Shown here piece by piece: positions 1 to 9,057 of a stretch of DNA of 64,000 nucleotides (the stretch's first letter is position 1; every line of letters begins with the position of its first letter). Origin of the DNA: Cohnella caldifontis (GTDB taxonomy: Bacteria; Bacillota; Bacilli; Paenibacillales; Paenibacillaceae); contig NZ_JAQZSJ010000019.1 in the NCBI RefSeq assembly GCF_029360585.1, forward strand, positions 1 through 64,000, in the 5' to 3' direction. The position numbers were made by a program, and so were the translations under genes. The notes beneath the pieces were generated by a model. The model saw nothing but the letters and a program-made list of their open reading frames with translations. It made no database searches and had not been told where the DNA came from.

Positions 1-662
1 GCTATTTGCCAGCGTATGGCCTGACTTCGGCGAAATAGCGTATGAGATACGCTATTCGCTAGGCGTATGGCCCGACTTGGGCGAAATAACGTATGATATA
101 CGCTATTCGCTAGGGTATGGCCCGACTTCGGCGAAATAACGTATGAGATACGCTATTTGCCAGCGTATGGCCTGACTTCGGCGAAATAGCGGATGAGATA
201 CGCTATTCGCTAGGCGTATGGCCCGACTGGGGCGAAATAACGTATGATATACGCTATTCGCTAGGGTATGGCCCGACTTCGGCGAAATAACGTATGAGAT
301 ACGCTATTTGCCAACGTATGGCCCGACTTGGCCCCAATAACGTATGAGATACGCTATTCTCCCGCGTACGGCCCGACTTCGGCGAAATAGCGTATGAGTT
401 ACGCTAATCTCCCGCATACGGCCCGCCTTCGCAGAAATAGCGTATGAGATACGCTATTTGCCAGCGTATGGCCTGACTTCGGCGAAATAGCGTATGAGTT
501 ACGCTAATCTCCCGCATACGGCCCGCCTTCGCAGAAATAGCGTATGAGATACGCTATTTGCCAGCGTATGGCCTGACTTCGGCGAAATAGCGTATGAAAT
601 ACGCTATTCGCCCGCAACAGCCGCAACCCGGCTGAAATCGCGCATGAGGTGCGCTATTCGCC
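1..662. repeat. Tandem array of ~50-bp palindromic repeats
   Basis: About thirteen consecutive units of 50-51 bases fill the first 650 bases, and the array is already in progress at base 1. Each unit joins the next through an inverted repeat of the form AATAGCGTA-tgaga-TACGCTATT, so every junction can fold as a hairpin. There is higher-order structure: bases 1-151 (three units) recur almost unchanged at 152-302, and a two-unit block ending near 480 recurs to about 580. The last units (600-662) are degenerate. The final one supplies the stop codon of the minus-strand gene ending at 654. No spacers are present, so it is not a CRISPR array. Confidence 0.93.
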
Positions 663-1160
663 CGCACGGCTGTTCCTTCTCCGTACGAGCCCGTATCCCG
701 CGATGACGAGAAGGATCGGCACGAACAGCACGTACGGGACCCATCCCGCGCGCAGCCGGCCGTCCGCCGGTCCGTACCCGTCGTCCGGAGTCGGAGCCCC
801 GCTGTCCTCCCGGCCTCCGGCAGCTACGCCGCGATATTTCGCATTCACATAGATGCCTTCGCTTTCCTGTACGGCGATGGCTTCCCCAATATCGACCCCT
901 TTGATCTTGAAGTACTTCGTGCCTTTCGGATAGCGATTGGAGTAGTTGCCGGAGAAAACGGCGGTTTCCTCCGTGGAATACATCGTGACTTGCCCGATTT
1001 TGGGCCCGATCCGATCCGGTGCCACCTGCTCATTGGACGCTTCGTATAATTTCCCGTCATAAGCAACGAACGCAAAAGCCCAGCTGGCTGCGGCGATCCC
1101 TGCCCAACAAAAGCACGCCGCCGCCAACAGCACCGCCGTCAAACCGATTCTCAAACGCAT
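654..1160 (-). CDS. Small membrane-anchored hypothetical protein
   Basis: Predicted protein of 168 residues. I start it at the ATG at 1160 because a GGAGGGGG ribosome binding site lies just upstream; an in-frame ATG at 1232 lacks one. Residues about 1-26 form a signal or anchor helix, residues 27-130 an extracytoplasmic domain (YDGKLYEAS near its start, then KIGQVTMYS and GTKYFKIKG), and residues 140-160 a second membrane helix followed by a basic tail RRRNS. This resembles a Firmicute family of small exported proteins whose function I do not know. The C-terminus and stop codon lie inside the flanking repeat array, so the original 3' end may have been replaced. It is divergent from ftsH. Confidence 0.7.
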   Translation of the reverse strand: MRLRIGLTAVLLAAACFCWAGIAAASWAFAFVAYDGKLYEASNEQVAPDRIGPKIGQVTMYSTEETAVFSGNYSNRYPKGTKYFKIKGVDIGEAIAVQESEGIYVNAKYRGVAAGGREDSGAPTPDDGYGPADGRLRAGWVPYVLFVPILLVIAGYGLVRRRNSRAGE

Positions 1161-1298
1161 CCCGCCCCCTCCTTTCGAGAATATAGACGCGTCTGCCGGC
1201 GATTTTGATTCGCGGCTTTGGTATTGGGACAAACTGGATTGCCCATACTTTAGTCAGCATATCGGCGGCTTACGCCCACGCGAAGGCAGGGATACCGG

Positions 1299-3125
1299 AT
1301 GAAGACGGAAAAAAACCCCCAGAAAACGACCCTGATTTATCTCCTGATCTCGGTAGGGATCGTCGTGCTGCTCAACGCTTTCATTTTCCCGGCCTTCTTG
1401 AGACCGCAAATTACCGAGGCAGATTACGGAACCTTCCTGACCCAAGTGGAGCAAGGCCATGTCAAGTCCGTAGAGATCCGGGAAGACGAGATCGGATTCA
1501 CGGTCAAAGACGAGAAAGGGAACGACAAGCTGTACGTCACCGGACGATTGGACGATCCGGAGCTGGTGGACCGGCTGTACCAGGCGAAGGTGGAGTTCTC
1601 CAAAGTCATCCCCCGGGAAAACTCGCCGCTGGTCAACCTTTTGCTGACGTGGGTTCTGCCTTTTCTCGTTTTTATCGCCATCGTGCAGCTGCTGTCCGGC
1701 CGCCTGCTGAAAAAGTTGGGCGGGGGCGCCGGTCCGATGAAATTCGGCAAAAGCAACGCCAAAATCTACGTCGAAGCCCAGACCGGCAAGACGTTCGGCG
1801 ACGTGGCCGGGCAGGACGAAGCGAAAGAAGCATTGCAGGAGGTCGTGGACTTCCTCCACAATCCGCAGAAATACCGGGAGATCGGCGCGAAAATCCCGAA
1901 AGGGGTGCTGCTCGTCGGTCCTCCGGGAACGGGAAAGACGCTGCTGGCGAAAGCGGTGGCGGGGGAATCCAAAGTTCCGTTTTTCTCGATTTCCGGCTCC
2001 GAATTCGTCGAAATGTTCGTGGGCATGGGCGCGGCCAGGGTCCGGGACTTGTTCAAACAGGCTACGGCCAAAGCGCCGTGCATCGTCTTCATCGACGAGA
2101 TCGACACGATCGGGAAAAGCCGCAACGCAAGCGGCGGAGGGATCGGCGGCAACGACGAGCGGGAACAGACGTTAAACCAGCTGCTTACGGAGATGGACGG
2201 CTTCGACGCGGACAAAGGCGTCGTGATTCTCGCGGCAACGAACCGTCCCGAGACGCTGGACAAAGCGCTGCTCCGTCCGGGCCGCTTCGATCGACGCGTG
2301 CCGGTCGAGCTGCCCGACCTCGCCGGCCGCGAAGCGATTCTCAGGGTGCATGCCCGCAAGGTCAAGATGGGAGAGGGGATCGACTTTAACGCGATCGCCC
2401 GGGCGACGCCGGGCGCTTCCGGCGCCGACTTGGCGAATATCGTCAACGAGGCGGCTCTTCGGGCGGTCAAGCTGGGTCGCAGCCACGTGCTGCAGAGCGA
2501 CCTGGAGGAATCCGTGGAGGTCGTCATCGCCGGTTACCAGCGGAAGAACGCGGTCATTTCCATGAAGGACAAGCTGACGATCGCTTACCACGAAGTGGGG
2601 CATGCCTTGGTGGCGGCGAAGCAGAGCCATTCCGCGCCCGTGCACAAAATCACGATCGTCCCCCGGACGTCCGGCGCATTGGGTTACACGATGCAAATCG
2701 ACGAGGGTGAGCAGGTTCTCATGACGAAAGAGCAGGCGTTCGACAAAATTTCCACGTACATGGGCGGCCGCGCGGCGGAGGAGTTGGTGTTCCAGACCGT
2801 AACGTCGGGGGCATCCAACGACATCGAACAGGCGACCAAGATCGCCCGGGCCATGGTCACCCGTTTCGGCATGAGCGAGCAATTCGACATGATGGCGCTG
2901 GAAACGGTGAACAACCCTTATTTAGGCGGCGATACCTCGCTGCTCGTATCGGCCGTGACGTCCGCCAAAATCGACGAGGAAGTGCTGCGGATCATCAAAT
3001 CCGCCCACGAGCGGGCTTCCCGGATTTTGGAGGAGAACAAGCAGAAGCTGCACGAGCTGGCGAAGTATTTGTTCGAGAAAGAAACGATCAGCGGCGAGGA
3101 GTTCATGGCGGTACTGGGGGCGTAG
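1299..3125 (+). CDS. ftsH: ATP-dependent zinc metalloprotease FtsH
   Basis: Membrane-bound AAA+ protease that unfolds and degrades misassembled membrane proteins and short-lived regulators. The 608-residue protein has an N-terminal helix (about 11-30), a periplasmic-type FtsH domain, and a second helix at about 108-130. An AAA module follows, with Walker A GPPGTGKT (about 207-214), Walker [10 protein letters not shown] and the second region of homology AATNRPE...RPGRFDRR. The M41 peptidase site is HEVGH at about 431-435 (HExxH), with a downstream ASNDIEQAT segment carrying the third zinc ligand. It is shorter than the usual roughly 640-residue Firmicute FtsH because the charged C-terminal tail is missing, so it may be a second paralogue. 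The ribosome binding site is weak. Confidence 0.96.
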   Translation: MKTEKNPQKTTLIYLLISVGIVVLLNAFIFPAFLRPQITEADYGTFLTQVEQGHVKSVEIREDEIGFTVKDEKGNDKLYVTGRLDDPELVDRLYQAKVEFSKVIPRENSPLVNLLLTWVLPFLVFIAIVQLLSGRLLKKLGGGAGPMKFGKSNAKIYVEAQTGKTFGDVAGQDEAKEALQEVVDFLHNPQKYREIGAKIPKGVLLVGPPGTGKTLLAKAVAGESKVPFFSISGSEFVEMFVGMGAARVRDLFKQATAKAPCIVFIDEIDTIGKSRNASGGGIGGNDEREQTLNQLLTEMDGFDADKGVVILAATNRPETLDKALLRPGRFDRRVPVELPDLAGREAILRVHARKVKMGEGIDFNAIARATPGASGADLANIVNEAALRAVKLGRSHVLQSDLEESVEVVIAGYQRKNAVISMKDKLTIAYHEVGHALVAAKQSHSAPVHKITIVPRTSGALGYTMQIDEGEQVLMTKEQAFDKISTYMGGRAAEELVFQTVTSGASNDIEQATKIARAMVTRFGMSEQFDMMALETVNNPYLGGDTSLLVSAVTSAKIDEEVLRIIKSAHERASRILEENKQKLHELAKYLFEKETISGEEFMAVLGA

Positions 3126-3322
3126 CGCGGCAATTTCCTCAAAAGATAGAAGATAAGATCCTCTAACTCGCACGGAACGGGCCGACCCGCTACGACCGGT
3201 TTACGAATGAGAAATCCGCGGATTGGGTAAAAATTTCCTCATAATCCGTACATCCCTTTTTCGGGCCTTGTATAATTCAAGTCGAACGAGACTTGGAGAA
3301 TCCTTCCGAAAGGGGACAACGA

Positions 3323-4315
3323 ATGCTCCGCTTCAAAGTGGGAATCGCAGCCGCGGCGTTGGGGATCTTCCTGACGGCCGGCACGGCAGCCGCCTCGGCG
3401 GATCAGACGAACCGGCTGTCCATCGCGGGCAGCGTAACGGAATTGGAGCAAGCGCTCGAAATCGTGGACGGATGGACGTACGCGCCCGTCCGGGAGCTCT
3501 CGGATCGAATGGGATGGGAGCTCGCATACGACCCAGAATCCAGGCAAATTACCGTCTCCGACGCGATCGGGGATTCGATCGGTTTCCGGGTCGGTTCCGC
3601 GGCCGTCACGTTTAACGGGAAGCCGTACGTCCTGCCGGGAGCCGTCCGGGAGAAGGACGGGAACGCCTATTTTCCGCTTCGCATCCTCGCCGAGGCCATG
3701 CATGCAAAGGTCGGATGGCGGGCGGACGAGCGGCTCGCCGACATCGAACCCGTGCCGGAGCATGTCGTAGCCGGCGGAGACTCGCTCTGGAGCTTGGCGC
3801 AGACTTACGGAACGACGGCGGAAGCCCTTCAAGCCCTGAACGGGTTGACCGGCGACGAGCTGCAAATCGGACAGCGCCTGAAAGTCGTGGTGCCGGAGTT
3901 TAAGGCCGCCGGCGAAATCCAGGAAGCCGCAGCGCCGAAAGCCGAACCGGAAGTCTCCGTCGATCCGGCCGAACTCGCCCTGCTGGCCAAGCTGGTGGAG
4001 GCAGAAGCCGGAGACGAGCCCTACGAAGGGAAGCTGGCCGTCGCCTCCGTCGTATTGAACCGGGTCCATTCCGACGACTACCCGGACACGGTGAAAGGCG
4101 TCATCTACGCGCCCAGCCAATTCTCTCCCGCGGGGAACGGGCAGTTGGACAAGACGACTCCTTCCAAGGAGAGCCTTCAAGCGGCCAAAGCTGCATTGTC
4201 CGGAGAAAACAACGTTCCCGGAGCCGTCTATTTCTTCAATCCGAAACGGGAGCCGGGCAAATTGAAAAAGGTGACGGTCGTCAAAGAAATCGGCCATCAC
4301 GTTTTCGCGAAATAA
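3323..4315 (+). CDS. Copper amine oxidase-N / LysM / SleB-type cell wall hydrolase
   Basis: Exported protein of 330 residues. I chose the ATG at 3323, which has AGGGGAC upstream, over an in-frame TTG at 3293. A signal peptide (about 1-27, ending AAASA) precedes a copper-amine-oxidase N-terminal-like domain (about 45-140, with YAPVRELSDRMGW and YFPLRILAEAM). A LysM peptidoglycan-binding motif follows (about 145-190, HVVAGGDSLWSLAQTYG), then a C-terminal SleB/CwlJ-type hydrolase domain (about 215-330: LLAKLVEAEAGDEPYEGK, VASVVLNRV, AVYFFNP). SleB enzymes are lytic hydrolases of spore cortex peptidoglycan. The added LysM and amine-oxidase modules suggest a role on the outer wall. A TATAAT at 3271-3276 is a plausible -10 element, but no good -35 is visible. 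Confidence 0.92.
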   Translation: MLRFKVGIAAAALGIFLTAGTAAASADQTNRLSIAGSVTELEQALEIVDGWTYAPVRELSDRMGWELAYDPESRQITVSDAIGDSIGFRVGSAAVTFNGKPYVLPGAVREKDGNAYFPLRILAEAMHAKVGWRADERLADIEPVPEHVVAGGDSLWSLAQTYGTTAEALQALNGLTGDELQIGQRLKVVVPEFKAAGEIQEAAAPKAEPEVSVDPAELALLAKLVEAEAGDEPYEGKLAVASVVLNRVHSDDYPDTVKGVIYAPSQFSPAGNGQLDKTTPSKESLQAAKAALSGENNVPGAVYFFNPKREPGKLKKVTVVKEIGHHVFAK

Positions 4316-4337
4316 TCCGGGCCGCACGGCCCATCAG

Positions 4338-4375
4338 AGCGATCTCCCCGCGGGGAGGATCGCTTTTTCCTTTTT
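4338..4375 (+). terminator. Rho-independent terminator
   Basis: The stem AGCGATC/GATCGCT is extended by TCCCC/GGGGA with one bulged G and followed by CTTTTTCCTTTTT. It lies 22 bases after the SleB-like gene and separates it from the ABC exporter genes. Confidence 0.88.
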
Positions 4376-4468
4376 ATGCAAATGGCATTCATTGTCTTGC
4401 GCGAGAGCGTTTACAGGAGTACCATGGGCCATGGTCAAAGTTTCTTTCGAGGGGAGGGCCGGGTACCC

Positions 4469-6223
4469 GTGCGCAAATTGCAGACCGGCGCCTTATTGCT
4501 TCGCCACGTCCAAGCCCACGCCGGGTGGTATGCGTTAGCGGCGGCATTCATCGGCGTCGCGAACGTAGCCCAGGCTTTTTTTCCGAAAGTGCTGGGGGAA
4601 TTCGCCGACCATATGCAAGCCGAAGAGCTGTCGTTCGCCGGCGTGTCCGACTACAGCTTGGTGCTGCTGGGCATCGGCGTCTTCTACGGAGCGGCGTTCG
4701 GCGTCGGCCAGTATATCAACCACCGGTTGGGCCGAAAATTCGAACACTCCGCTAGACAGAGACTTTTCCGGCAATTCACGGGCTTGGGAGAAACCTACTT
4801 CTCCGGGAACAGCACCGGCAAGCTGCTCAGCTACATGATGAACGACGTCACGGCGGTCCGGGAAGCCATCGCCAACAGCTTGAACCAACTGACGAACGCG
4901 AGCGTGCTGCTGGTCACGACGCTGATCGTGATGTCGGCCAGCCGGATCCCGCTGCAAGCGGCGGGCATCTGCCTGCTGCCGCTGCTCGCCATCCCTTTCC
5001 TGGTCGTGTACTTCGGTCCCCGGATCCGCAAACGTTCGGGGAAAGTCCAGGAGTCGCTGGCGGCGATGACGGAGTCGGCGGAAGAACAGTTCGGCGGCGT
5101 CAAAATCACCAAAACGTTCGCGGCCGAAGACGTCGCGCGGCGGCGGTTCGGCGAAACCGTGGACCGCATCCGGGAAAACCAGCTGCGGCTCGTGAAAGTC
5201 ACGTCGCTGTTCCAATCCGCCCTGCCGTTCTCCGGCGCGTTGTCGCTCGCATTAGCACTTGGATACGGGGGCGTGATGGTCGCCCACAAGACGATGTCGC
5301 TCGGCGATTTCGTCGCTTTGGCGTTTTATTTGAAAATGATCGTGACGCCGCTGCAGCAGATCGGCAACGTCATCAACAACTTTCAGCGCGCGCGCGCTTC
5401 GCTCGAACGGCTGAACCGCCTGCTGTCCGAGGAGCCGGAAATCCGGGAGGCTCCCGGAGCGAAGCCGCTGCCGCCGGAGGCCGGGGAGATCGAAGTGAGG
5501 GACCTGACGTTCGCCTATCCCGGCTCGGAGACGCCCGTCCTGAAAAACGTTTCGCTGTGCGTCCGTCCGGGCGCGACGCTCGGCATCGTAGGGAAAACCG
5601 GCAGCGGCAAAACGACGCTGGTGAAGCTGCTGCTGCGCATTTACGACCCGCCTTCGGGCACGGTGTTCATCGAAGGCCGCGACATCCGCGGCGTCACGGT
5701 CGAGAGCCTGCGGACCAACGTCGCTTACGTGCCGCAGGACGGATTTCTGTTCAGCACGACGATCCGCGAAAACATCGCTTTCCATGACCGGCGCGCGGAC
5801 ATCGCCGATGTGGAAGAAGCGGCCAAAATCGCGGACGTATACCGGAATATCGAGGCGTTCCCGGACCGGTTCGAAACCGCTCTCGGGGAGCGGGGCCTCA
5901 CCTTGTCCGGCGGGCAGCGGCAGCGAACGAGCCTGGCCCGCGGCCTGTTCAAGGACGCGCCGATCCTGATCCTGGACGACAGCGTGAGCGCCGTGGATAC
6001 GATCACCGAGAGCACGATCATCCGGAACCTGCGGCAGCACCGCAAGGGCCGGACGACGCTCATTATCGCCCACCGGATCAGCGCCGTCCGCCATGCCGAC
6101 GAGATCATCGTGCTGGACGAAGGGCGGATCGCGGAACGGGGCAGCCACGAAGAGCTGCTGAAGCGGCAAGGCCTATATGCTTCGCTGTACGCGATGCAGG
6201 GGGAGGAGGAGGCCCATGGCTGA
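4469..6223 (+). CDS. Heterodimeric ABC exporter, subunit with degenerate catalytic site (BmrC/YheI-like)
   Basis: Half-transporter of 584 residues: six membrane helices (about 15-310), then an ATPase domain with Walker A GKTGSGKTT, signature LSGGQRQR and Walker B ILILDDS. The residue after the Walker B aspartate is Asp, not the catalytic Glu, as in BmrC/YheI and TM287. The intact LSGGQ motif completes the partner's competent site. The gene overlaps the next by eight bases, so the two are translationally coupled and probably form one heterodimer exporting drugs or lipids. I start at GTG 4469 (AGGGGAGG upstream); ATG 4424 with CAGGAG is an alternative that adds 15 residues. Confidence 0.93.
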   Translation: MRKLQTGALLLRHVQAHAGWYALAAAFIGVANVAQAFFPKVLGEFADHMQAEELSFAGVSDYSLVLLGIGVFYGAAFGVGQYINHRLGRKFEHSARQRLFRQFTGLGETYFSGNSTGKLLSYMMNDVTAVREAIANSLNQLTNASVLLVTTLIVMSASRIPLQAAGICLLPLLAIPFLVVYFGPRIRKRSGKVQESLAAMTESAEEQFGGVKITKTFAAEDVARRRFGETVDRIRENQLRLVKVTSLFQSALPFSGALSLALALGYGGVMVAHKTMSLGDFVALAFYLKMIVTPLQQIGNVINNFQRARASLERLNRLLSEEPEIREAPGAKPLPPEAGEIEVRDLTFAYPGSETPVLKNVSLCVRPGATLGIVGKTGSGKTTLVKLLLRIYDPPSGTVFIEGRDIRGVTVESLRTNVAYVPQDGFLFSTTIRENIAFHDRRADIADVEEAAKIADVYRNIEAFPDRFETALGERGLTLSGGQRQRTSLARGLFKDAPILILDDSVSAVDTITESTIIRNLRQHRKGRTTLIIAHRISAVRHADEIIVLDEGRIAERGSHEELLKRQGLYASLYAMQGEEEAHG

Positions 6224-8006
6224 CCGAGAACAACCGGCCGCCGGCCGGCAGCAAGCTTTCCGGACTTTGCTGCGGTATGCGCGGCCTTACCGGTTCGTTT
6301 TCCTGACGGGTTTTCTCTGCACGTTCCTGGCGATCGGAGCGGACCTGCTTCAGCCTTGGCTGGTGAAGTACGCGATCGACGACACGCTTCCCCGGGGCGA
6401 AGCGGCGGTCCGCACGCTGATCTGGATCGGGGTGTCCTACGCCTTGCTCTCCGTCGTCGGCTTCGTGTTCAGCTTCCTGCAGGCGAATTTGTTCCAGCGG
6501 GCCGGGCAAGGCGTCGTGGCGCAGCTGCGCAAAGATTTGTTCCGCCATATCACGCGGCAAGGCATGTCGTTCTTCGACCGCCATCCGATCGGCAGCCTCG
6601 TGACGAACGAATCGAGCGACACGGAGACGATCAACCAGTTTTTCACGCAGGTGCTGCTTAGCCTCGTCCGGGACGGCTTGTCCATCGTGATGATTTTCGC
6701 CCTCATGTTCGCTTTGGACGTCCGGCTCGCGCTGTTCTGCCTGATCCTGTGTCCGATCATCGCCGGCATCGCCGTCGTGTACCGCAAGTTTCTCCGGACC
6801 GCCTATCAGCGAAGCCGCGCCCAATTGTCCCGCCTGATCGCCTTCACGGCGGAGAACTTGGCCGGCATGGGGCTCATCCAGGCGTTCCACCAGCAGAAGG
6901 AGCAGAGCGGGCGATTCCAGGATCAAAACGACCAGTATTTACGCGCCAACCTGAAGGAAGTCCGTTCCACCATCTTGTTCAACCGGACGTTCGACGTGCT
7001 GGGCAACGTATCCGTGGCATTCATGGTTTGGCTGGGCGGACGCGCCGTACTGCACCGGGAGATCGAATTCGGGGTGTTGTACGCTTTCATCAGCTACGTC
7101 CGGCAGTTTTTCCAGCCGATCAACCAGATCACGCAGCAATGGAACACGCTGCAGTCGACGCTCGTGTCCTTGGATCGGCTGTGGCGGCTGTTCTCGGTGC
7201 AGCCGGAAATCCGGGATCCGGCGCCGGCCGACGCGCTTGAGCTCAGACCCGAAACGATGAAAGGACGAGTCGACTTCGACCGGATCCGCTTCGGATACGC
7301 CGAGGGACGGTACGTGCTGGAAGACGTGGATCTGCATATCCGTCCCGGGGAATTCATCGGCATCGTCGGGACGACGGGCGCGGGCAAAAGCTCGCTGGTC
7401 AGCCTGCTGCTGCGGTTTTACGACGTCAGCCAAGGCAGCGTGCGGATCGACGGCATGGATATCCGTCAGATCCCGCAGGAGCAGCTGCACCGGGCGGTCG
7501 GGCTGGTCCAGCAGGATCCGTTCCTGTTCTCCGGAACGGTGTTGGACAACGTACGGCTGTTCCGCGAGGAGATTTCTAGGGAAACCGTCATCGAAGCGTG
7601 CCGCGAGGTCGGGGCCGACGGGCTGATTTCCCGGCTCAGCCACGGGTACGACACGAGGCTGTCCGAACGCGGCAGCGGCTTGTCCGCCGGGGAGCGCCAG
7701 CTGATTTCGTTCGCCCGCGTGCTGGTGTTCCAGCCGAAAATCCTCGTGCTCGACGAGGCGACGGCCCACATGGACTCCTATACGGAACGGCTGATCAAGC
7801 AAGCGCTGGACAAAGCGTCCGAAGGAAGAACGACGCTCATCATCGCCCACCGGCTTTCGACCATCCGGCATGCCGACCGGATTCTCGTCATGCGGGACGG
7901 CCGCATCGTCGAGCAGGGAACGCACGGCGATCTGCTTCGGCAGGATGGGTATTACGCGGAATTGCAGCGCCACTCCGGATTATTGGCGACTCCGAACCGA
8001 AAGTGA
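6216..8006 (+). CDS. Heterodimeric ABC exporter, catalytically competent subunit (BmrD/YheH-like)
   Basis: Half-transporter of 596 residues with six membrane helices (about 20-325) and an ATPase domain with Walker A GTTGAGKSS, a deviant signature LSAGERQL, and Walker B ILVLDEATAHMD with the catalytic Glu. The deviant signature and intact Glu are the mirror image of the upstream partner, the asymmetry typical of BmrCD, LmrCD and TM287/288 exporters. The start ATG at 6216 sits inside the 3' end of the upstream gene behind GGGGGAGGAGGAGG. Substrate cannot be read from sequence; characterised relatives export drugs. An AEC carrier follows after ten bases. Confidence 0.94.
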   Translation: MADREQPAAGRQQAFRTLLRYARPYRFVFLTGFLCTFLAIGADLLQPWLVKYAIDDTLPRGEAAVRTLIWIGVSYALLSVVGFVFSFLQANLFQRAGQGVVAQLRKDLFRHITRQGMSFFDRHPIGSLVTNESSDTETINQFFTQVLLSLVRDGLSIVMIFALMFALDVRLALFCLILCPIIAGIAVVYRKFLRTAYQRSRAQLSRLIAFTAENLAGMGLIQAFHQQKEQSGRFQDQNDQYLRANLKEVRSTILFNRTFDVLGNVSVAFMVWLGGRAVLHREIEFGVLYAFISYVRQFFQPINQITQQWNTLQSTLVSLDRLWRLFSVQPEIRDPAPADALELRPETMKGRVDFDRIRFGYAEGRYVLEDVDLHIRPGEFIGIVGTTGAGKSSLVSLLLRFYDVSQGSVRIDGMDIRQIPQEQLHRAVGLVQQDPFLFSGTVLDNVRLFREEISRETVIEACREVGADGLISRLSHGYDTRLSERGSGLSAGERQLISFARVLVFQPKILVLDEATAHMDSYTERLIKQALDKASEGRTTLIIAHRLSTIRHADRILVMRDGRIVEQGTHGDLLRQDGYYAELQRHSGLLATPNRK

Positions 8007-8016
8007 AGTGCCTTCC

Positions 8017-8940
8017 ATGCGCGAATTCGAATTCATCCTGACACGCAATATTTTGCCGCTGGCGCTGATCATCGGGGTCGGCATGCTGCTGGGCCGGATC
8101 TTCCCGCTGGATCTGAAGACGCTGTCGAAACTCACCTTCCATCTGTTTACCCCGGTCGTCATTTTCAAGCTGATTTACGAGTCGCATCTTTCGCCGGCCG
8201 TGGCCGGGCAAGTGCTGCTGTTTCTCGTCCTGTTCCTCGCCTGCCTGCTGCTCGCGGTCGAAGCGGCAAGCCGGATCCGAAAACAGGGAGACGGGAGAAA
8301 GCAGGCGATGAGAAACAGCGTTCTGCTGTACAACAGCGGGAATTACGCGATTCCGCTCAACCAGCTCTATTTCGGCAACGATCCGTTTTCGATGTCGATC
8401 CAGGTGATCGTCATGATCGCGCAGAACATTTTGGGCAATACGTACGGCGTCATGAACGCGGCTTCAGGGAGGGGGACGCTCCGGGATTCGCTTCGGTCGG
8501 TGCTGACGCTTCCTTCTCTGTACGTCATCCCGGCCGCCTTCCTGATGAAAGGGTTCCGCGTCCCCGTGCCCCAGGCGTTGTCGATTCCGATCGGCTATGT
8601 CGCGGACGCGTACGTCGCGATCGCTTTGGTCACGCTGGGGATTCAGTTAGGCAGCATGAAATGGAAGTTCGATTTCTCGGACGTGCTCCTGTCCAACGTT
8701 CTGCGCCTATGCGCGGGTCCGGTCATCGGGTACTTGCTCGTCCTCGCGATGGGGTACCACGGAACGATGGCCCAGGCGCTCGTGCTGTCCTGCGCCGTAC
8801 CGACGTCGGTGAGCAGCGTGCTGCTGGCCGTCGAATACGACAACCAGCCCCAGTTCGCGTCGCAAGCCGTCTTTTCCTCGACGGTGTTCAGCATGTTCAC
8901 GATGGCCGTCGTCATCTATTTGCTGAAAATGGTCGGATAG
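8017..8940 (+). CDS. AEC family (auxin efflux carrier-like) transporter
   Basis: Integral membrane protein of 307 residues with about ten hydrophobic segments in two five-helix halves: NILPLALIIGVGML near the N-terminus and AVVIYLLKMVG at the end. The middle contains YNSGNYAIPLNQLYFG and VTLGIQLGS, typical of the Mem_trans family, whose bacterial members move malate, malonate and other anions or small metabolites. The start ATG at 8017 follows GTGAAGTG. It is ten bases behind the ABC exporter pair and probably cotranscribed. The substrate is unknown. Confidence 0.9.
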   Translation: MREFEFILTRNILPLALIIGVGMLLGRIFPLDLKTLSKLTFHLFTPVVIFKLIYESHLSPAVAGQVLLFLVLFLACLLLAVEAASRIRKQGDGRKQAMRNSVLLYNSGNYAIPLNQLYFGNDPFSMSIQVIVMIAQNILGNTYGVMNAASGRGTLRDSLRSVLTLPSLYVIPAAFLMKGFRVPVPQALSIPIGYVADAYVAIALVTLGIQLGSMKWKFDFSDVLLSNVLRLCAGPVIGYLLVLAMGYHGTMAQALVLSCAVPTSVSSVLLAVEYDNQPQFASQAVFSSTVFSMFTMAVVIYLLKMVG

Positions 8941-9057
8941 CCTCGCCCCGGCCGGCCCGGACCGCATGGATTTGAATTTCCCCGAAAGCTCCGTTAATCT
9001 TGCGCTGACGCCGGTAGGATAGCATGGAGGCAGCCTGGGTTAGAGGGAGTGGTAACC

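Noticed and set aside
1..662. Possible CRISPR array
   Set aside because: Units are contiguous variants of one another with no unique spacers, and no cas gene is nearby.
1205..2389. 394-codon frame overlapping ftsH
   Set aside because: Arg-rich out-of-frame reading of ftsH with no domain.
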